Assembly: GCA_002364735.1 (NCBI GenBank)
Contig: DEZB01000030.1
Coordinates: forward strand, 1-64,000
Reading direction: 5' to 3'
Source: Bacteroidales bacterium UBA3143
Lineage (GTDB): Bacteria; Bacteroidota; Bacteroidia; Bacteroidales; Dysgonomonadaceae
DNA length: 64,000 nucleotides
Both the position numbers and the translations under genes were made by a program. Below the pieces are notes generated by a model that saw only the letters and a program-made list of their open reading frames with translations, was not told where the DNA came from and ran no database searches. Position 1 is the first letter of the stretch. Each line of letters starts with the position of its first letter. Below are positions 1 to 9,364 of this stretch, in pieces.

Positions 1-503
1 AAAGCACCAAATGTTTTTGAAGTTTATTTTAAAGAGTGAAAGTAAATCGCTTCATATATAACAAAACTGTTACTTTAAGCTTCCTGTAAATAAAATTCGA
101 AAGTTCTAATCTCTCTTAGAACGGGTGCAAAGATAGGGCATTTTAGGGTTAGCTTCCAAATATATTTTCAACTATTTTGCTTAGGGTATTTTCGGAAATA
201 AAAACACTATAACACTCTCACTTTGTGCAAGATAAATACTGAATAGTGGACTATTGGCACATTTATATGTACTCTTCATATCTAAATATCAATAGATTAC
301 CATAAACATAAAGAATCTAAATATATTAATAAACTTATGAACACGATACTGCATTATATTATTGATACCCGTCATAACAGACTGACGTTCTATCAACTAA
401 AACCGATGATATAGAAAATTCATTGAATAAAACATTGTGCGATTTCTATTTGAATTATTCAATATTGCTATTGAAGTTGGTTTATAGAAAATACTGGATG
501 AGC
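1..503. other. Intergenic left edge, no gene seen
   Basis: About 500 bases with no convincing reading frame. The one clear signal is a leftward promoter at 128-160 (listed separately). Positions 1-127 would be the leader of a gene that begins outside the window; it holds only a possible 8-codon frame. Nothing recognisable lies in 161-503, and I saw no strong terminator for acs there. Confidence 0.6.
128..160 (-). promoter_or_regulatory. Bacteroidetes-type promoter reading leftward
   Basis: On the minus strand the -33 element TTTG (157-160) is followed by a 21-bp spacer and the -7 element TATCTTTG (128-135). This fits the sigma-ABfr consensus TTTG, 19-21 bp, TAnnTTTG exactly. It points to a gene to the left of the window with a leader of at least about 120 nt. 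Confidence 0.7.
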
Positions 504-2414
504 TTATTTTATGCGATCATTTTTAATATCCTCTACAATTTCGGGGTTGAGTAATGTACTTGTATCTCCAAAATCTGATAGTTCTCCCTCAGCAATCTTT
601 CTTAATATTCTTCGCATTATCTTACCCGAGCGAGTTTTAGGTAGTCCGTTTACAAATTGAATTTTGTCCAACTTGGCAATAGGTCCAATTTGATCGGCTA
701 TCAGTTGATTAATCTCTTTTATTAGGTTATTTTTATCACGCCATAAACCTGCTTCTTTAATTACAACATATCCATAAAGTGCATTTCCTTTAATTTCGTG
801 GGGGTATCCAACAATGGCACTTTCGGCAACATATTGATGTTCGTTAATTATATCTTCTATTGGAGCTGTACCTAAATTATGTCCAGAAACAATTATTACA
901 TCATCTACCCTACCTGTGATACGATAATAACCAACCTCGTCCCTCAATGCGCCGTCTCCACTAAAATATTTGCCTGGGAAGGTTGTAAAATAGGTATCAA
1001 TATATCTCTGATGATCACCCCAAATAGTTCTTGCTATGGCAGGCCAGGGATACTCTATACACAAGTTGCCCATTTTTTGATTTCCCTCAATTTCATTTCT
1101 CAACTCATCCATTATCACAGGCTTGATGCCAGGAAATGGCAAAGAAGCATATGTAGGTTTGGTTGGGGTAACAAAAGGTATGGCAGAAATTAAGATTCCT
1201 CCAGTTTCAGTTTGCCACCAAGTATCTACTAATGGACACTGCTTGTTTCCTACATGATCATTGTACCAATGCCATGCTTCTTCATTTATAGGTTCGCCAA
1301 CAGAACCAATTACTTTTAAACTATTCAGCCTATATTTCTGAACAAACTCTACTTTCTCTTTTGCCAAAGAACGTATTGCTGTGGGTGCGGTATAGAATTG
1401 ATTTACTTGATGTTTTTCGATTACTTCCCAAAAACGACTATGGGTAGGATAAGAGGGGATGCCTTCGAAAATAACAGTGGTGGCACCATTCAACAGTGGC
1501 CCGTATAATATATAGGAGTGTCCAGTAATCCAACCAATATCTGCTGTACACCAAAAGACATCGCCAGACATATAATTAAATATATTCTTGAAAGTATAAG
1601 CTGTATAAACCATATAACCAGCAGTGGTGTGTACCATTCCTTTTGGTTTGCCAGTTGAACCAGATGTATAAAGTATAAATAAAGGATCTTCAGCATCCAT
1701 TATTTCGGCTACACTTGTTGCAGGAGCATTATCTAAAAGTGGTTGCAGAAACAAATCTCGATCTTCAACCATCTCTATCTCTTGTTTGGTGCGCTCTACA
1801 ACAAAAACCTTTCTAATACTTGGTGTTTTTTGGAGTGCAACGTCTGCCACACTTTTAAGATCTATAATCTTTGTTCCTCTATATCCCCCATCGGCTGTAA
1901 TGAGGTATTTACACGTACTGTCGTTGATACGTGCCGCTAATGCATTGGAAGAAAACCCACCAAAAACCACAGAATGAATTGCACCCATACGAGCACACGC
2001 CAATACGCTGAAAGCAAGTTCGGGAATCATTGGCAGATATATACAAACTCTGTCACCTTTTTCAACACCTTGTTCACGCAACACATTTGTCATTTTTGAA
2101 ACTTCTGCATACAGTTCATTGTATGTGAAATGTTTTGCTTCTTCATTTGGATCGTTTGGTTCAAAAATAATTGCAGTTTCTTCTCCTTTATTGGCTAAAT
2201 GACGGTCGACACAGTTTTTTGTTATATTGAGTTTAGCATTTTTGAACCATTCGAATTCGGCTTTCTGCATGTCAAAGTCCACAACTCTGTCCCATTTCTG
2301 ATACCAAGTAAAGTTGTTTTCAGCAATTTTAGCCCAAAACTTTTTCGGTTTATTAATTGATTTTCTATAGACTTTAAAATACTGCTCTAACGATTTAATT
2401 GAATAACTACTCAT
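504..2414 (-). CDS. acs: Acetyl-CoA synthetase (AMP-forming)
   Basis: Activates acetate with ATP and CoA to acetyl-CoA through acetyl-AMP in the cytoplasm, feeding acetate into central metabolism. The 636 residues are close to the usual length of about 650. The N-terminal acetyl-CoA synthetase domain covers about 1-75. The adenylate-forming core contains YTSGSTGKPKG at 249-259 and the WWQTETGG substrate motif. The C-terminal hinge domain ends with PKTRSGKIMRR, whose lysine, about residue 598, is the catalytic lysine that is reversibly acetylated in homologues. The ATG start is followed by the usual N-terminal sequence. It is transcribed alone: a terminator hairpin lies just upstream, belonging to the PDZ gene. 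The family assignment is secure; propionate use cannot be excluded. Confidence 0.96.
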   Translation of the reverse strand: MSSYSIKSLEQYFKVYRKSINKPKKFWAKIAENNFTWYQKWDRVVDFDMQKAEFEWFKNAKLNITKNCVDRHLANKGEETAIIFEPNDPNEEAKHFTYNELYAEVSKMTNVLREQGVEKGDRVCIYLPMIPELAFSVLACARMGAIHSVVFGGFSSNALAARINDSTCKYLITADGGYRGTKIIDLKSVADVALQKTPSIRKVFVVERTKQEIEMVEDRDLFLQPLLDNAPATSVAEIMDAEDPLFILYTSGSTGKPKGMVHTTAGYMVYTAYTFKNIFNYMSGDVFWCTADIGWITGHSYILYGPLLNGATTVIFEGIPSYPTHSRFWEVIEKHQVNQFYTAPTAIRSLAKEKVEFVQKYRLNSLKVIGSVGEPINEEAWHWYNDHVGNKQCPLVDTWWQTETGGILISAIPFVTPTKPTYASLPFPGIKPVIMDELRNEIEGNQKMGNLCIEYPWPAIARTIWGDHQRYIDTYFTTFPGKYFSGDGALRDEVGYYRITGRVDDVIIVSGHNLGTAPIEDIINEHQYVAESAIVGYPHEIKGNALYGYVVIKEAGLWRDKNNLIKEINQLIADQIGPIAKLDKIQFVNGLPKTRSGKIMRRILRKIAEGELSDFGDTSTLLNPEIVEDIKNDRIK

Positions 2415-2445
2415 GATGAAGCCTCTTAGGTTTTATAATAATTGA

Positions 2446-2499
2446 AACAAAAAAAAGAGATAAAAGTTTTTCCATTTACGGACTGACTTTTATCTCTTT
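2446..2499 (-). terminator. Rho-independent terminator of the PDZ protein gene
   Basis: A perfect 14-bp inverted repeat (2454-2467 with 2486-2499) has an 18-nt loop. On the minus strand it is followed directly by a run of eight T. It lies 33 bp after the PDZ gene stop and upstream of acs. Confidence 0.85.
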
Positions 2500-2531
2500 A
2501 TAATATTAATAATGACCTATCTCAAAATGAA

Positions 2532-3965
2532 TCAATATGCCGATATATGTGCGCTTTTGTACACTTCGGGTCTTACTTCGAAGTTTAAGCTTTCTCTATT
2601 TCTGTCTACATCAATAGATATAGTGTTGGGAGTATTCCAATCTATATACTGATTAAAATTGAACAAGTAGGAAAATGCTGTTTGATAGCCCCTTTTGTTT
2701 AATGTTTTAGCTATTTGATTGTATTCACTTACTTCCCAAAACATACAATCTTTATAACCATTTGTGTCTGTATATCGTGTATTTGGATTACGTAATTCCA
2801 TCGTTTCTGTTATAAATTGTCTGTATGAATTGGTCAAAGACTTAAGGTTGTTACTAAGCTTTACACCCTGAATACTCTTGATTACATCTCCACTCCTAAT
2901 TCCGGCATTGGCTGCAGACGATTTTGGATCTACATAGGCCACCCTTGAAATGTCCTCGATATTATAATTTAAACCTGTGTAATTATATTTCAGAAAGTTG
3001 ACTTCATAAGTTGCTAAGTTCATGCTTCCAGGATATGGATACTTTAGTAGTATGAGGGGTAAGTTTGTTTCAAGATAATTCTCTAAGCCATAATTAGTCT
3101 TCACCCTTTCATTCACTTCACACTCCCATATCTGAACCATTTCGCCTGGCTCTAAAAATTTTCTATCATAGAAGCGGTAACCAAATTCTAATAAATAGGG
3201 TACATTACTATTTTCCACCACTTGGGTTGGAGAAAACAGCGGCAATTTAACCATTTTGTTGCTTTTGATGTCGAAACGCCAATTGGCAAGATCCTCCGCT
3301 TGACTTGGGTTGGTGGATGAATAGGCTGAATTGCTCTGATAGCTATAGAAAGTTTGGATAATGAAATCTGGATCATTCTTATCTCTTCTAAGACCACGCT
3401 CGTTGAGCACCCTTTCAAAAATTGATGATATGCGTGCATCTATTGCTGGAGTGCCATCTTGCACGGGTGCAAAATCGAAAGTGCGATAATCAGAAAAAAC
3501 AGCTTGTGGGTTCGTCGTTATTTTCATAGGTATGTGAAAAGTTCTGTTTTGAACATCCTCTAAACTATAAAATGCAAACACGGGAGCCAATTTGGACTCA
3601 TCAATTCCATTCCTACTTCTACAGTCTTTTGCAAATTTGATTGTTCTGAAATCTGTTTCAAGATTTCTGATTGATACTTCAATATCATTCATATCGTTGT
3701 CCAACAGCCATGCCTTAATAGTATGATGTGGTTTGAGGTATGTGCCGTTTTGGTTAATTTCAAGTATTATATCATTCAATTTGAGTCCAGCTTTTTCGGC
3801 AGGTGAACCTGGGGTGATATTAATTATTACTGGTTCGCCATTTCCCCAATTCGGGTTATTGCTTATTTCGAAAGCAAAGCCAGCACGGCAAACAGTAGAT
3901 GCAGATTGTGCATTGGCTTGAAATACAAGTAAAGATAAAATTATGAAAGATACTATTTGTCGCAT
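2532..3965 (-). CDS. Secreted or periplasmic protein with two PDZ-like domains
   Basis: A 477-residue protein with an N-terminal signal peptide (about 1-19, ending ANAQ) and no lipobox, so it is exported. A PDZ-like segment at about 30-105 includes the GSPAEKAGLKLNDIILEIN signature. A middle region resembles DUF4136-type lipoprotein domains (FDFAPVQDG, then DPDFIIQTFYSYQ). A second PDZ-like segment lies near residues 340-385 (SSAANAGIRSGDVIKSIQG). I see no protease catalytic domain, so it probably binds or scaffolds peptides in the envelope. It is monocistronic, with its own terminator and a -7 element (TATCTTTG) at 4021-4028. The exact role is unknown. Confidence 0.75.
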   Translation of the reverse strand: MRQIVSFIILSLLVFQANAQSASTVCRAGFAFEISNNPNWGNGEPVIINITPGSPAEKAGLKLNDIILEINQNGTYLKPHHTIKAWLLDNDMNDIEVSIRNLETDFRTIKFAKDCRSRNGIDESKLAPVFAFYSLEDVQNRTFHIPMKITTNPQAVFSDYRTFDFAPVQDGTPAIDARISSIFERVLNERGLRRDKNDPDFIIQTFYSYQSNSAYSSTNPSQAEDLANWRFDIKSNKMVKLPLFSPTQVVENSNVPYLLEFGYRFYDRKFLEPGEMVQIWECEVNERVKTNYGLENYLETNLPLILLKYPYPGSMNLATYEVNFLKYNYTGLNYNIEDISRVAYVDPKSSAANAGIRSGDVIKSIQGVKLSNNLKSLTNSYRQFITETMELRNPNTRYTDTNGYKDCMFWEVSEYNQIAKTLNKRGYQTAFSYLFNFNQYIDWNTPNTISIDVDRNRESLNFEVRPEVYKSAHISAY

Positions 3966-4020
3966 TATGTTATGTTTTAAACATTAAAAAACTGAGTGAT
4001 TCATCTACTATCACTAAAAA

Positions 4021-4028
4021 CAAAGATA
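4021..4028 (-). promoter_or_regulatory. -7 element of the PDZ protein gene
   Basis: TATCTTTG on the minus strand, 55 bp upstream of the start codon. No TTTG lies at the standard spacing, so only the -7 half is supported. Confidence 0.45.
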
Positions 4029-4169
4029 TATGATTTTTCTCAATAATAATTGTTTGATAGATAATTTAAAAATAATTGCATGTAGATTCAACGTGCTTAT
4101 ATAGCCTGTTTATTCAGGTCTGTATTATAAATATTGATGTAAAGGATGTATATTAATAAAAATCTAAAT

Positions 4170-5114
4170 TCACGAACTCTCTACATCAGGAGTCTGTAAA
4201 ATGTGCGAAAAGTTCTGAAACGGTATATTTTGTTCAGCTATGATATTTATTGCAGGTAGTTCAGTTTTTTCAATTTCTTTATTGGCAGGAGGTGAGATGC
4301 TAACAGTTTCGCTGGCAGACTGATACTGTGGTGCTGGCTCGTTAGCAACCTCAATTATTTCAGCAGCTGCAACTGTGGCTTTTGTTTTGTTTTTACGTGT
4401 GTTGTTACACGTTTCGCGTGTGTGAATCAATCCTGAAAACCTTGCAATTAGCACATTAATCTCGCTTATCAAACCAGAATAGTCTATGTCTGGATAAGTA
4501 AACTGATAGAAATTAATTTGTTCAAAAATGGACCTCAACACATAGTGAGCCTCCTTTTGTACAGCTTTCGAGTCTATTTTGGGTCGTTGAGATATGTCCC
4601 TCGATCGTTCATTGGACAATTTATAGTGCTCTTCGTTGGCTTTTTTCATTTCGTCAAGATAGAACTTCATCCCCAAGGTCTCCAATGCATTCTGAATGTC
4701 AGGTTTTTTGTTTAATTGATCGAAAAAGATAGTAAGGGTTTGATCAATTACATATTGGTTGTTTTGCCTCAAATAGTATAGGTGTAGCTTCACAAAGGGA
4801 TGAGCCAGCTCCAACAATTCGCGTGTATCGTCAAGGTTCATCTTCTTTATGAAATTTATCTGTGTGGTTATGGCAGCAGAATATTTCAAACGCTTCAAAT
4901 GCAATTTGTGAATTACTGGTGTTAGTATATTTTTGCCATATGGCACCCTGAGTAGTGCCATTTTTGAACGTTGGTCCAACAAAACGTTATAGGCATCTTG
5001 CAGTTTCAATGCTTTGGGATTGTGTTTTTCCAAGCACGTTGTTATTTTTTTCACAAATTGAGGAAGTTCCAGCTTAAGTAGCTTGGTTAGTGCTATACTC
5101 TGTATCTTATCCAT
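4170..5114 (-). CDS. DUF6261 family protein
   Basis: A 314-residue protein without signal peptide or membrane segment. It is predicted mostly helical, with leucine- and lysine-rich stretches. The N-terminal sequence (SIALTKLLKLELPQF) and the pattern of helices match the Bacteroidales-restricted DUF6261 family, whose function is unknown. The last 60 residues are of low complexity, alanine-, glutamate- and proline-rich, and look disordered. It stands alone under a well-formed promoter. Family members often occur in several copies per genome; no second copy is seen here. No function can be assigned. Confidence 0.7.
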   Translation of the reverse strand: MDKIQSIALTKLLKLELPQFVKKITTCLEKHNPKALKLQDAYNVLLDQRSKMALLRVPYGKNILTPVIHKLHLKRLKYSAAITTQINFIKKMNLDDTRELLELAHPFVKLHLYYLRQNNQYVIDQTLTIFFDQLNKKPDIQNALETLGMKFYLDEMKKANEEHYKLSNERSRDISQRPKIDSKAVQKEAHYVLRSIFEQINFYQFTYPDIDYSGLISEINVLIARFSGLIHTRETCNNTRKNKTKATVAAAEIIEVANEPAPQYQSASETVSISPPANKEIEKTELPAINIIAEQNIPFQNFSHILQTPDVESS

Positions 5115-5153
5115 AGTGTTTTAATTTAAGATTGTATTAGTTAATCTTACCTA

Positions 5154-5184
5154 CAAATATAACGAAATTAACCTTAACATCAAA
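5154..5184 (-). promoter_or_regulatory. Promoter of the DUF6261 gene
   Basis: Minus strand: TTTG (5181-5184), a 19-bp spacer, then TATATTTG (5154-5161), an exact match to the Bacteroidetes consensus. It lies about 40 bp upstream of the start codon, supporting that start. Confidence 0.75.
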
Positions 5185-5828
5185 GCTTTTTAGTCACTAT
5201 TTAAGCTGTTGCAGCGTCTTTTATAGCAAAACATTGAAGATATATTACATCCTTACTCTTACTCACCGATTAAAAAACCGAGAACCACCTTATATAGCCT
5301 ACAGAAATGTCTTTATTCTGAGAGCGTGAACATTTGTGTCTTGTTTATCCGCTTCATTCCGTATTGAGTGAACAGCAGAGCAATGAATTCAAAAGAAACT
5401 TTCAAAGTATAGGTAGAAAAGAGTTGTTTATCTGTTCTATTTCAGATGAACCAAACAAAAACTGGTTTACAATTGGCTTTATCCACAAAAAGGGATCAAA
5501 AAAATATTGATGACCAAGAACTACAACAAAGCAGCTTTAGCAAATGTGTTAAAAATGACTCAACGAAAAATATCCTCATGCAGTAGCCTAAGAAACTGGT
5601 ATTATTTCAAATATTATATCCTATTATAATCGTGAAGAAGCTATTGAATGAATAAAGCTGCTGAATAGTATTTCTCGTTCGATAAAATCCCCCTGCATAA
5701 CAACTATGTTGAATAATACACCTAAAGAATAGGTAAAACATCTGCATTTATTCTCAGTAATGATAGAAATTTATGAGTTTAAACTTGATTTTTTATTTTA
5801 CCTGTGTATATAATAGCGTATTTTTATG
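5185..5828. other. Gene-poor stretch, possibly decayed coding DNA
   Basis: About 640 bases with no frame above 60 codons that resembles a protein. A 39-codon frame starts at 5510 (MTKNYNKAALANVLKMTQRK...) and fragments further on (around 5630-5760) read like broken coding sequence interrupted by stops. This may be a relic of an old gene, but I cannot name the family. No terminator or RNA gene is visible. Confidence 0.3.
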
Positions 5829-5836
5829 TAAGTTTG
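5829..5836 (+). promoter_or_regulatory. -7 element of the YhcH-glgB-manA-hemH-thiN run
   Basis: TAAGTTTG, 29 bp before the ATG at 5866, matches TAnnTTTG; the -33 position has only TGTG. It places the transcript start inside the in-frame extension that begins at 5773, which argues against that longer start. Confidence 0.5.
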
Positions 5837-5865
5837 TCAAAGTAAGAATCCTAAAACATAAAGAT

Positions 5866-6321
5866 ATGATTGTAGACAACCTAAAAAACGCCTCTCTTTA
5901 TTACAATGTGGCGAAAGGTTTTGAGAAAGCCTTTAATTTTTTGAATACGTTAGACCTTGAAACCTGCGAGGAAGGCACCTTTGAAGTAGATGGTGAAAAA
6001 GTAAAAGCTATCATCACAAGCGATAAGCTAAAAAACAAAGATGCTGCTGTGTTAGAAACCCACCAAAAACACATAGACATTCAGATACCATTATCGCAAA
6101 ATGAAACTTATGGATGGAAATCTGCAAACACATTGGATAAAACGACTGACAACTATGATGCAGCAAAAGACTTAGAGCTTTACCCAGATGTTACACCAAC
6201 TACCTATGTTACTTTACTACCAGGTGAGTTTGTAATTTTCCTACCCGAAGATGTACATGCTCCATTGATAGGGAATGGTGACATCAAAAAAATTATTTTC
6301 AAAATACTTGTAGACAAATAG
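5866..6321 (+). CDS. YhcH/YjgK/YiaL family protein
   Basis: A 151-residue protein of the YhcH/YjgK/YiaL (DUF386) family. These are cupin-like cytoplasmic proteins found with sugar and sialic acid catabolism genes and thought to bind or anomerise sugars. Family marks are the metal-site-like motif ETHQKHIDIQIPL and the late FLPEDVHAP. I chose the ATG at 5866 (MIVDNLKNAS). The frame stays open upstream to 5773, but that stretch encodes an atypical cysteine/phenylalanine-rich sequence and contains the -7 element. It is the first gene of a five-gene run and ends 23 bp before glgB. Confidence 0.85.
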   Translation: MIVDNLKNASLYYNVAKGFEKAFNFLNTLDLETCEEGTFEVDGEKVKAIITSDKLKNKDAAVLETHQKHIDIQIPLSQNETYGWKSANTLDKTTDNYDAAKDLELYPDVTPTTYVTLLPGEFVIFLPEDVHAPLIGNGDIKKIIFKILVDK

Positions 6322-6344
6322 TCTATAGAAAACAAATTACCGCC

Positions 6345-8351
6345 ATGCTGGAATTAATAAAAAATGATCCTTGGTTGAAACCCTATGAAAGTGTTATTCA
6401 AAAAAGGCATGATAAATATTTAGCTAAAGAGAAAGAAATAACCAAAGACGGCAGCAAAAGCTTATCTGACTCTGCGAATGGACATATGTTTTTTGGACTG
6501 AATAAAACTTCCAGTGGTTGGTCTATGCGAGAATGGGGACCCAATGCAACTGAGATTTTTATGATAGGTTCCTTTAATGATTGGAAAGAAGAGGACAATT
6601 ATAAATTAAAACCGATTGGTGATGGAGTTTGGGAGTTGATGCTACCTGAAAAAGGCATTAAGCATTTAGATTATTACAAATTGTCCGTAAAATGGAATGG
6701 TGGTTCAGGTGAGCGTATACCAGCTTGGTGCAAACATTTGGTTCAAGATAAAGACACACATATATTTAGTGCCCAAGTATGGGAGCCTCCTCAAAAATTC
6801 GTTTATCAACATCCGCATTTTGTTGCTCCCACTGCTCCACTTTTTATATATGAATGCCATGTAGGTATGGCATCTGAGAGCGAAGGAGTTGGAACGTACA
6901 ACGAATTTCGCACAAACATTTTACCAAAAATAAAAGAGAAGGGCTACAATGTGGTGCAACTAATGGCCATACAAGAACATCCTTACTATGGATCATTTGG
7001 ATACCATGTTTCCAGTTTTTTTGCTCCCTCTTCACGATTTGGCACTCCCGATGAATTACGCCAATTAATAGACGAAGCGCATGGTATGGGAATAGCTGTG
7101 ATAATGGACTTAGTGCATTCGCATGCAGTTAAAAATGAGGTGGAAGGGCTGGGAAGGTTAGATGGCTCTTATGATTTATACTTTCATGGCGATGATAGAC
7201 GTCTGCATCAAGCTTGGGATTCTCTATGCTTTAATTATGGCAAAGACGAAGTGATGCATTTCCTATTATCTAACTGTAAATATTGGCTCGAAGATTTCAA
7301 ATTTGATGGCTATCGCTTCGATGGCGTAACATCGATGATATATTACAGCCATGGCTTGGAAGAGTCATTTTCAGGATATGAAGATTATTATAACAAAGGA
7401 CAAGATCTGGATGCTATCTGCTACCTTACACTTGCCAACAAATTGATACACGAAGTTAACCCACGTGCCATAACTATAGCCGAAGAGGTGAGTGGCATGC
7501 CAGGTTTGGCAGCCGATCCAGACAAAGGTGGATATGGATTTGATTACCGTATGGCAATGAATATTCCCGACTTCTGGATTAAAATAATCAAAGAGCTAAA
7601 AGATGAAGATTGGGATCCATCTGCTATATTTTGGGAAGTGACCAACAGAAGAGCTGACGAAAAAACAATCTCATATGTGGAAAGTCACGACCAAGCACTG
7701 GTGGGCGATAAAACCATTATCTTCCGACTGATAGATAAGCAAATGTATTGGTTTATGTCAAAGTTTAGTCCTTCTATGCCAGTGGACAGGGGTATAGCCC
7801 TACATAAAATGATTAGACTGGTAACGGCAAGCACCATCAATGGCGGATACTTAACCTTTATGGGCAACGAATTTGGTCATCCCGAATGGATAGACTTTCC
7901 GCGTGAAGGAAACGACTGGTCATATAAATATGCTCGTAGACAATGGAGTTTGGAGGAAGATTCCACTTTGAAATATCACTACATGAGCGATTTTGATAAA
8001 GAAATGCTCGCTTTGATAAAGTCTGTAAATGATTTTCCTGATACACCCATAACTAAAATTTGGGAAAAGAAATCAGACAATGTATTGGCATACATGCGTG
8101 AGGATCTTCTTTTCATTTATAACTTCAACCCCACTAATTCGTACACAGACTACGGCATGCTTGTTCCCGAAGGAGAATACAAAGTAGTTTTAAACACAGA
8201 TGAAGAACGATTTGGTGGATTTGGATTGACTAACGACAGCATACATCATTTTTCCAACTTCGATGGACTCTACAAAAAAGAGCATAAGGGTTGGCTCCGT
8301 ATATATATACCTGCTCACACAGCAGTGGTTTTAAAAAAAATATGCAACTAA
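6345..8351 (+). CDS. glgB: 1,4-alpha-glucan branching enzyme (GH13)
   Basis: Transfers alpha-1,4-glucan segments to alpha-1,6 positions to branch glycogen in the cytoplasm. At 668 residues it resembles the eukaryote-like GH13 subfamily 8 enzymes common in Bacteroidetes. A CBM48-type N-terminal module lies at about 55-150 (REWGPNATEIFMIGSFNDW). The catalytic barrel has the nucleophile Asp326 in FDGYRFDGVTS, the acid/base Glu380 in ITIAEEVSGMPG and the third acid Asp449 in VESHDQALVGDK. A C-terminal beta domain follows. No glycogen synthase or phosphorylase lies nearby. It is 16 bp from manA, so the two are probably co-transcribed. Confidence 0.95.
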   Translation: MLELIKNDPWLKPYESVIQKRHDKYLAKEKEITKDGSKSLSDSANGHMFFGLNKTSSGWSMREWGPNATEIFMIGSFNDWKEEDNYKLKPIGDGVWELMLPEKGIKHLDYYKLSVKWNGGSGERIPAWCKHLVQDKDTHIFSAQVWEPPQKFVYQHPHFVAPTAPLFIYECHVGMASESEGVGTYNEFRTNILPKIKEKGYNVVQLMAIQEHPYYGSFGYHVSSFFAPSSRFGTPDELRQLIDEAHGMGIAVIMDLVHSHAVKNEVEGLGRLDGSYDLYFHGDDRRLHQAWDSLCFNYGKDEVMHFLLSNCKYWLEDFKFDGYRFDGVTSMIYYSHGLEESFSGYEDYYNKGQDLDAICYLTLANKLIHEVNPRAITIAEEVSGMPGLAADPDKGGYGFDYRMAMNIPDFWIKIIKELKDEDWDPSAIFWEVTNRRADEKTISYVESHDQALVGDKTIIFRLIDKQMYWFMSKFSPSMPVDRGIALHKMIRLVTASTINGGYLTFMGNEFGHPEWIDFPREGNDWSYKYARRQWSLEEDSTLKYHYMSDFDKEMLALIKSVNDFPDTPITKIWEKKSDNVLAYMREDLLFIYNFNPTNSYTDYGMLVPEGEYKVVLNTDEERFGGFGLTNDSIHHFSNFDGLYKKEHKGWLRIYIPAHTAVVLKKICN

Positions 8352-8367
8352 AAAACAATAGCAAAAC

Positions 8368-9345
8368 ATGAATTTATATCCTTTGAAATTTCAACCAATT
8401 CTTAAATCAATTATTTGGGGTGGCAATGACATCTCAAAATTTAAGAATTTAGAAAACATAGAAGACGGAATAGGCGAAAGTTGGGAAATATCGGCAGTAG
8501 AAGACAACGTATCTGTGATCAAAAATGGGGAGTTAGCAGGCAAACCACTCGATGTACTTATAAATGAGGCCAAAGAACAATTGGTTGGCGAAAAGGTATA
8601 TGCCAAATTTGGAAACAAATTTCCACTTCTTATAAAGTTTATTGATGCCCAAGACGACTTGTCCATTCAAGTTCATCCTGATGATGAATTAGCAGAAAAA
8701 AGACACAATTCTTTTGGCAAAACCGAGATGTGGTACGTTGTGAAAGCAAAACCAGATGCTTTTATAATTTCTGGATTCAAAGATAAAATAACACCCGAAC
8801 AGTATTTAGAAAAAGTAGAAGACAACACTTTCACCGATGCATTACAAAAACACATGGTGAAGGAAGGTGATGTTTATTTTTTACCTGCTGGGAGAGTTCA
8901 TGCCATAGGAAGTGGCTGTTTTATTGCTGAAATTCAACAAACCTCAAATATTACTTATCGTATTTACGATTACAACCGAAAAGATGCTCAAGGCAAGGAA
9001 CGAGAATTGCACACTGAGTTGGCAAAGGATGCTATCGACTACACTGTTTACGACTCGTATGAAACCGAATATAAAACAGAGAAGAATAAATTGGTTGAAT
9101 TAGTGAGTTGCGAATACTTTACAACAAACCTACTCTACTTAGACAAACAATTCGAACAAAACATTTCAGATATTGATTCATTCATAGTGTACATGTGCCT
9201 CGAAGGTAGTTGTACATTGGAAGATGACAAACAAAACAAAATAACAATAGAACAAGGCGAGACTATATTGATTCCGGCAAGCACAAAACAAATAATTATA
9301 TCTCCAACAAGCAAAACGAAGTTACTTCAAACTTTTGTGAAATAA
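8368..9345 (+). CDS. manA: Mannose-6-phosphate isomerase, class I
   Basis: Interconverts mannose 6-phosphate and fructose 6-phosphate with zinc. It is 325 residues, the short class I form. Zinc ligands are visible in QVHPDD (101-106), KTEMWYVV (about 117-124) and PAGRVHAIGSG (about 176-186). The conserved arginine lies in QTSNITYRIYDYNR. A C-terminal cupin-like domain ends with an EQGETILIPA turn. It sits between glgB and hemH with gaps of 16 and 19 bp. It may supply GDP-mannose synthesis or use mannose released by enzymes such as the GH92 protein at 42.9 kb. Confidence 0.94.
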   Translation: MNLYPLKFQPILKSIIWGGNDISKFKNLENIEDGIGESWEISAVEDNVSVIKNGELAGKPLDVLINEAKEQLVGEKVYAKFGNKFPLLIKFIDAQDDLSIQVHPDDELAEKRHNSFGKTEMWYVVKAKPDAFIISGFKDKITPEQYLEKVEDNTFTDALQKHMVKEGDVYFLPAGRVHAIGSGCFIAEIQQTSNITYRIYDYNRKDAQGKERELHTELAKDAIDYTVYDSYETEYKTEKNKLVELVSCEYFTTNLLYLDKQFEQNISDIDSFIVYMCLEGSCTLEDDKQNKITIEQGETILIPASTKQIIISPTSKTKLLQTFVK

Positions 9346-9364
9346 ATAAGACAATTAGTTTTAA

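Noticed and set aside
5773..5865. Upstream in-frame extension of the YhcH-like gene
   Set aside because: It contains the -7 element TAAGTTTG and encodes an atypical sequence before the family's usual MIVDN start.
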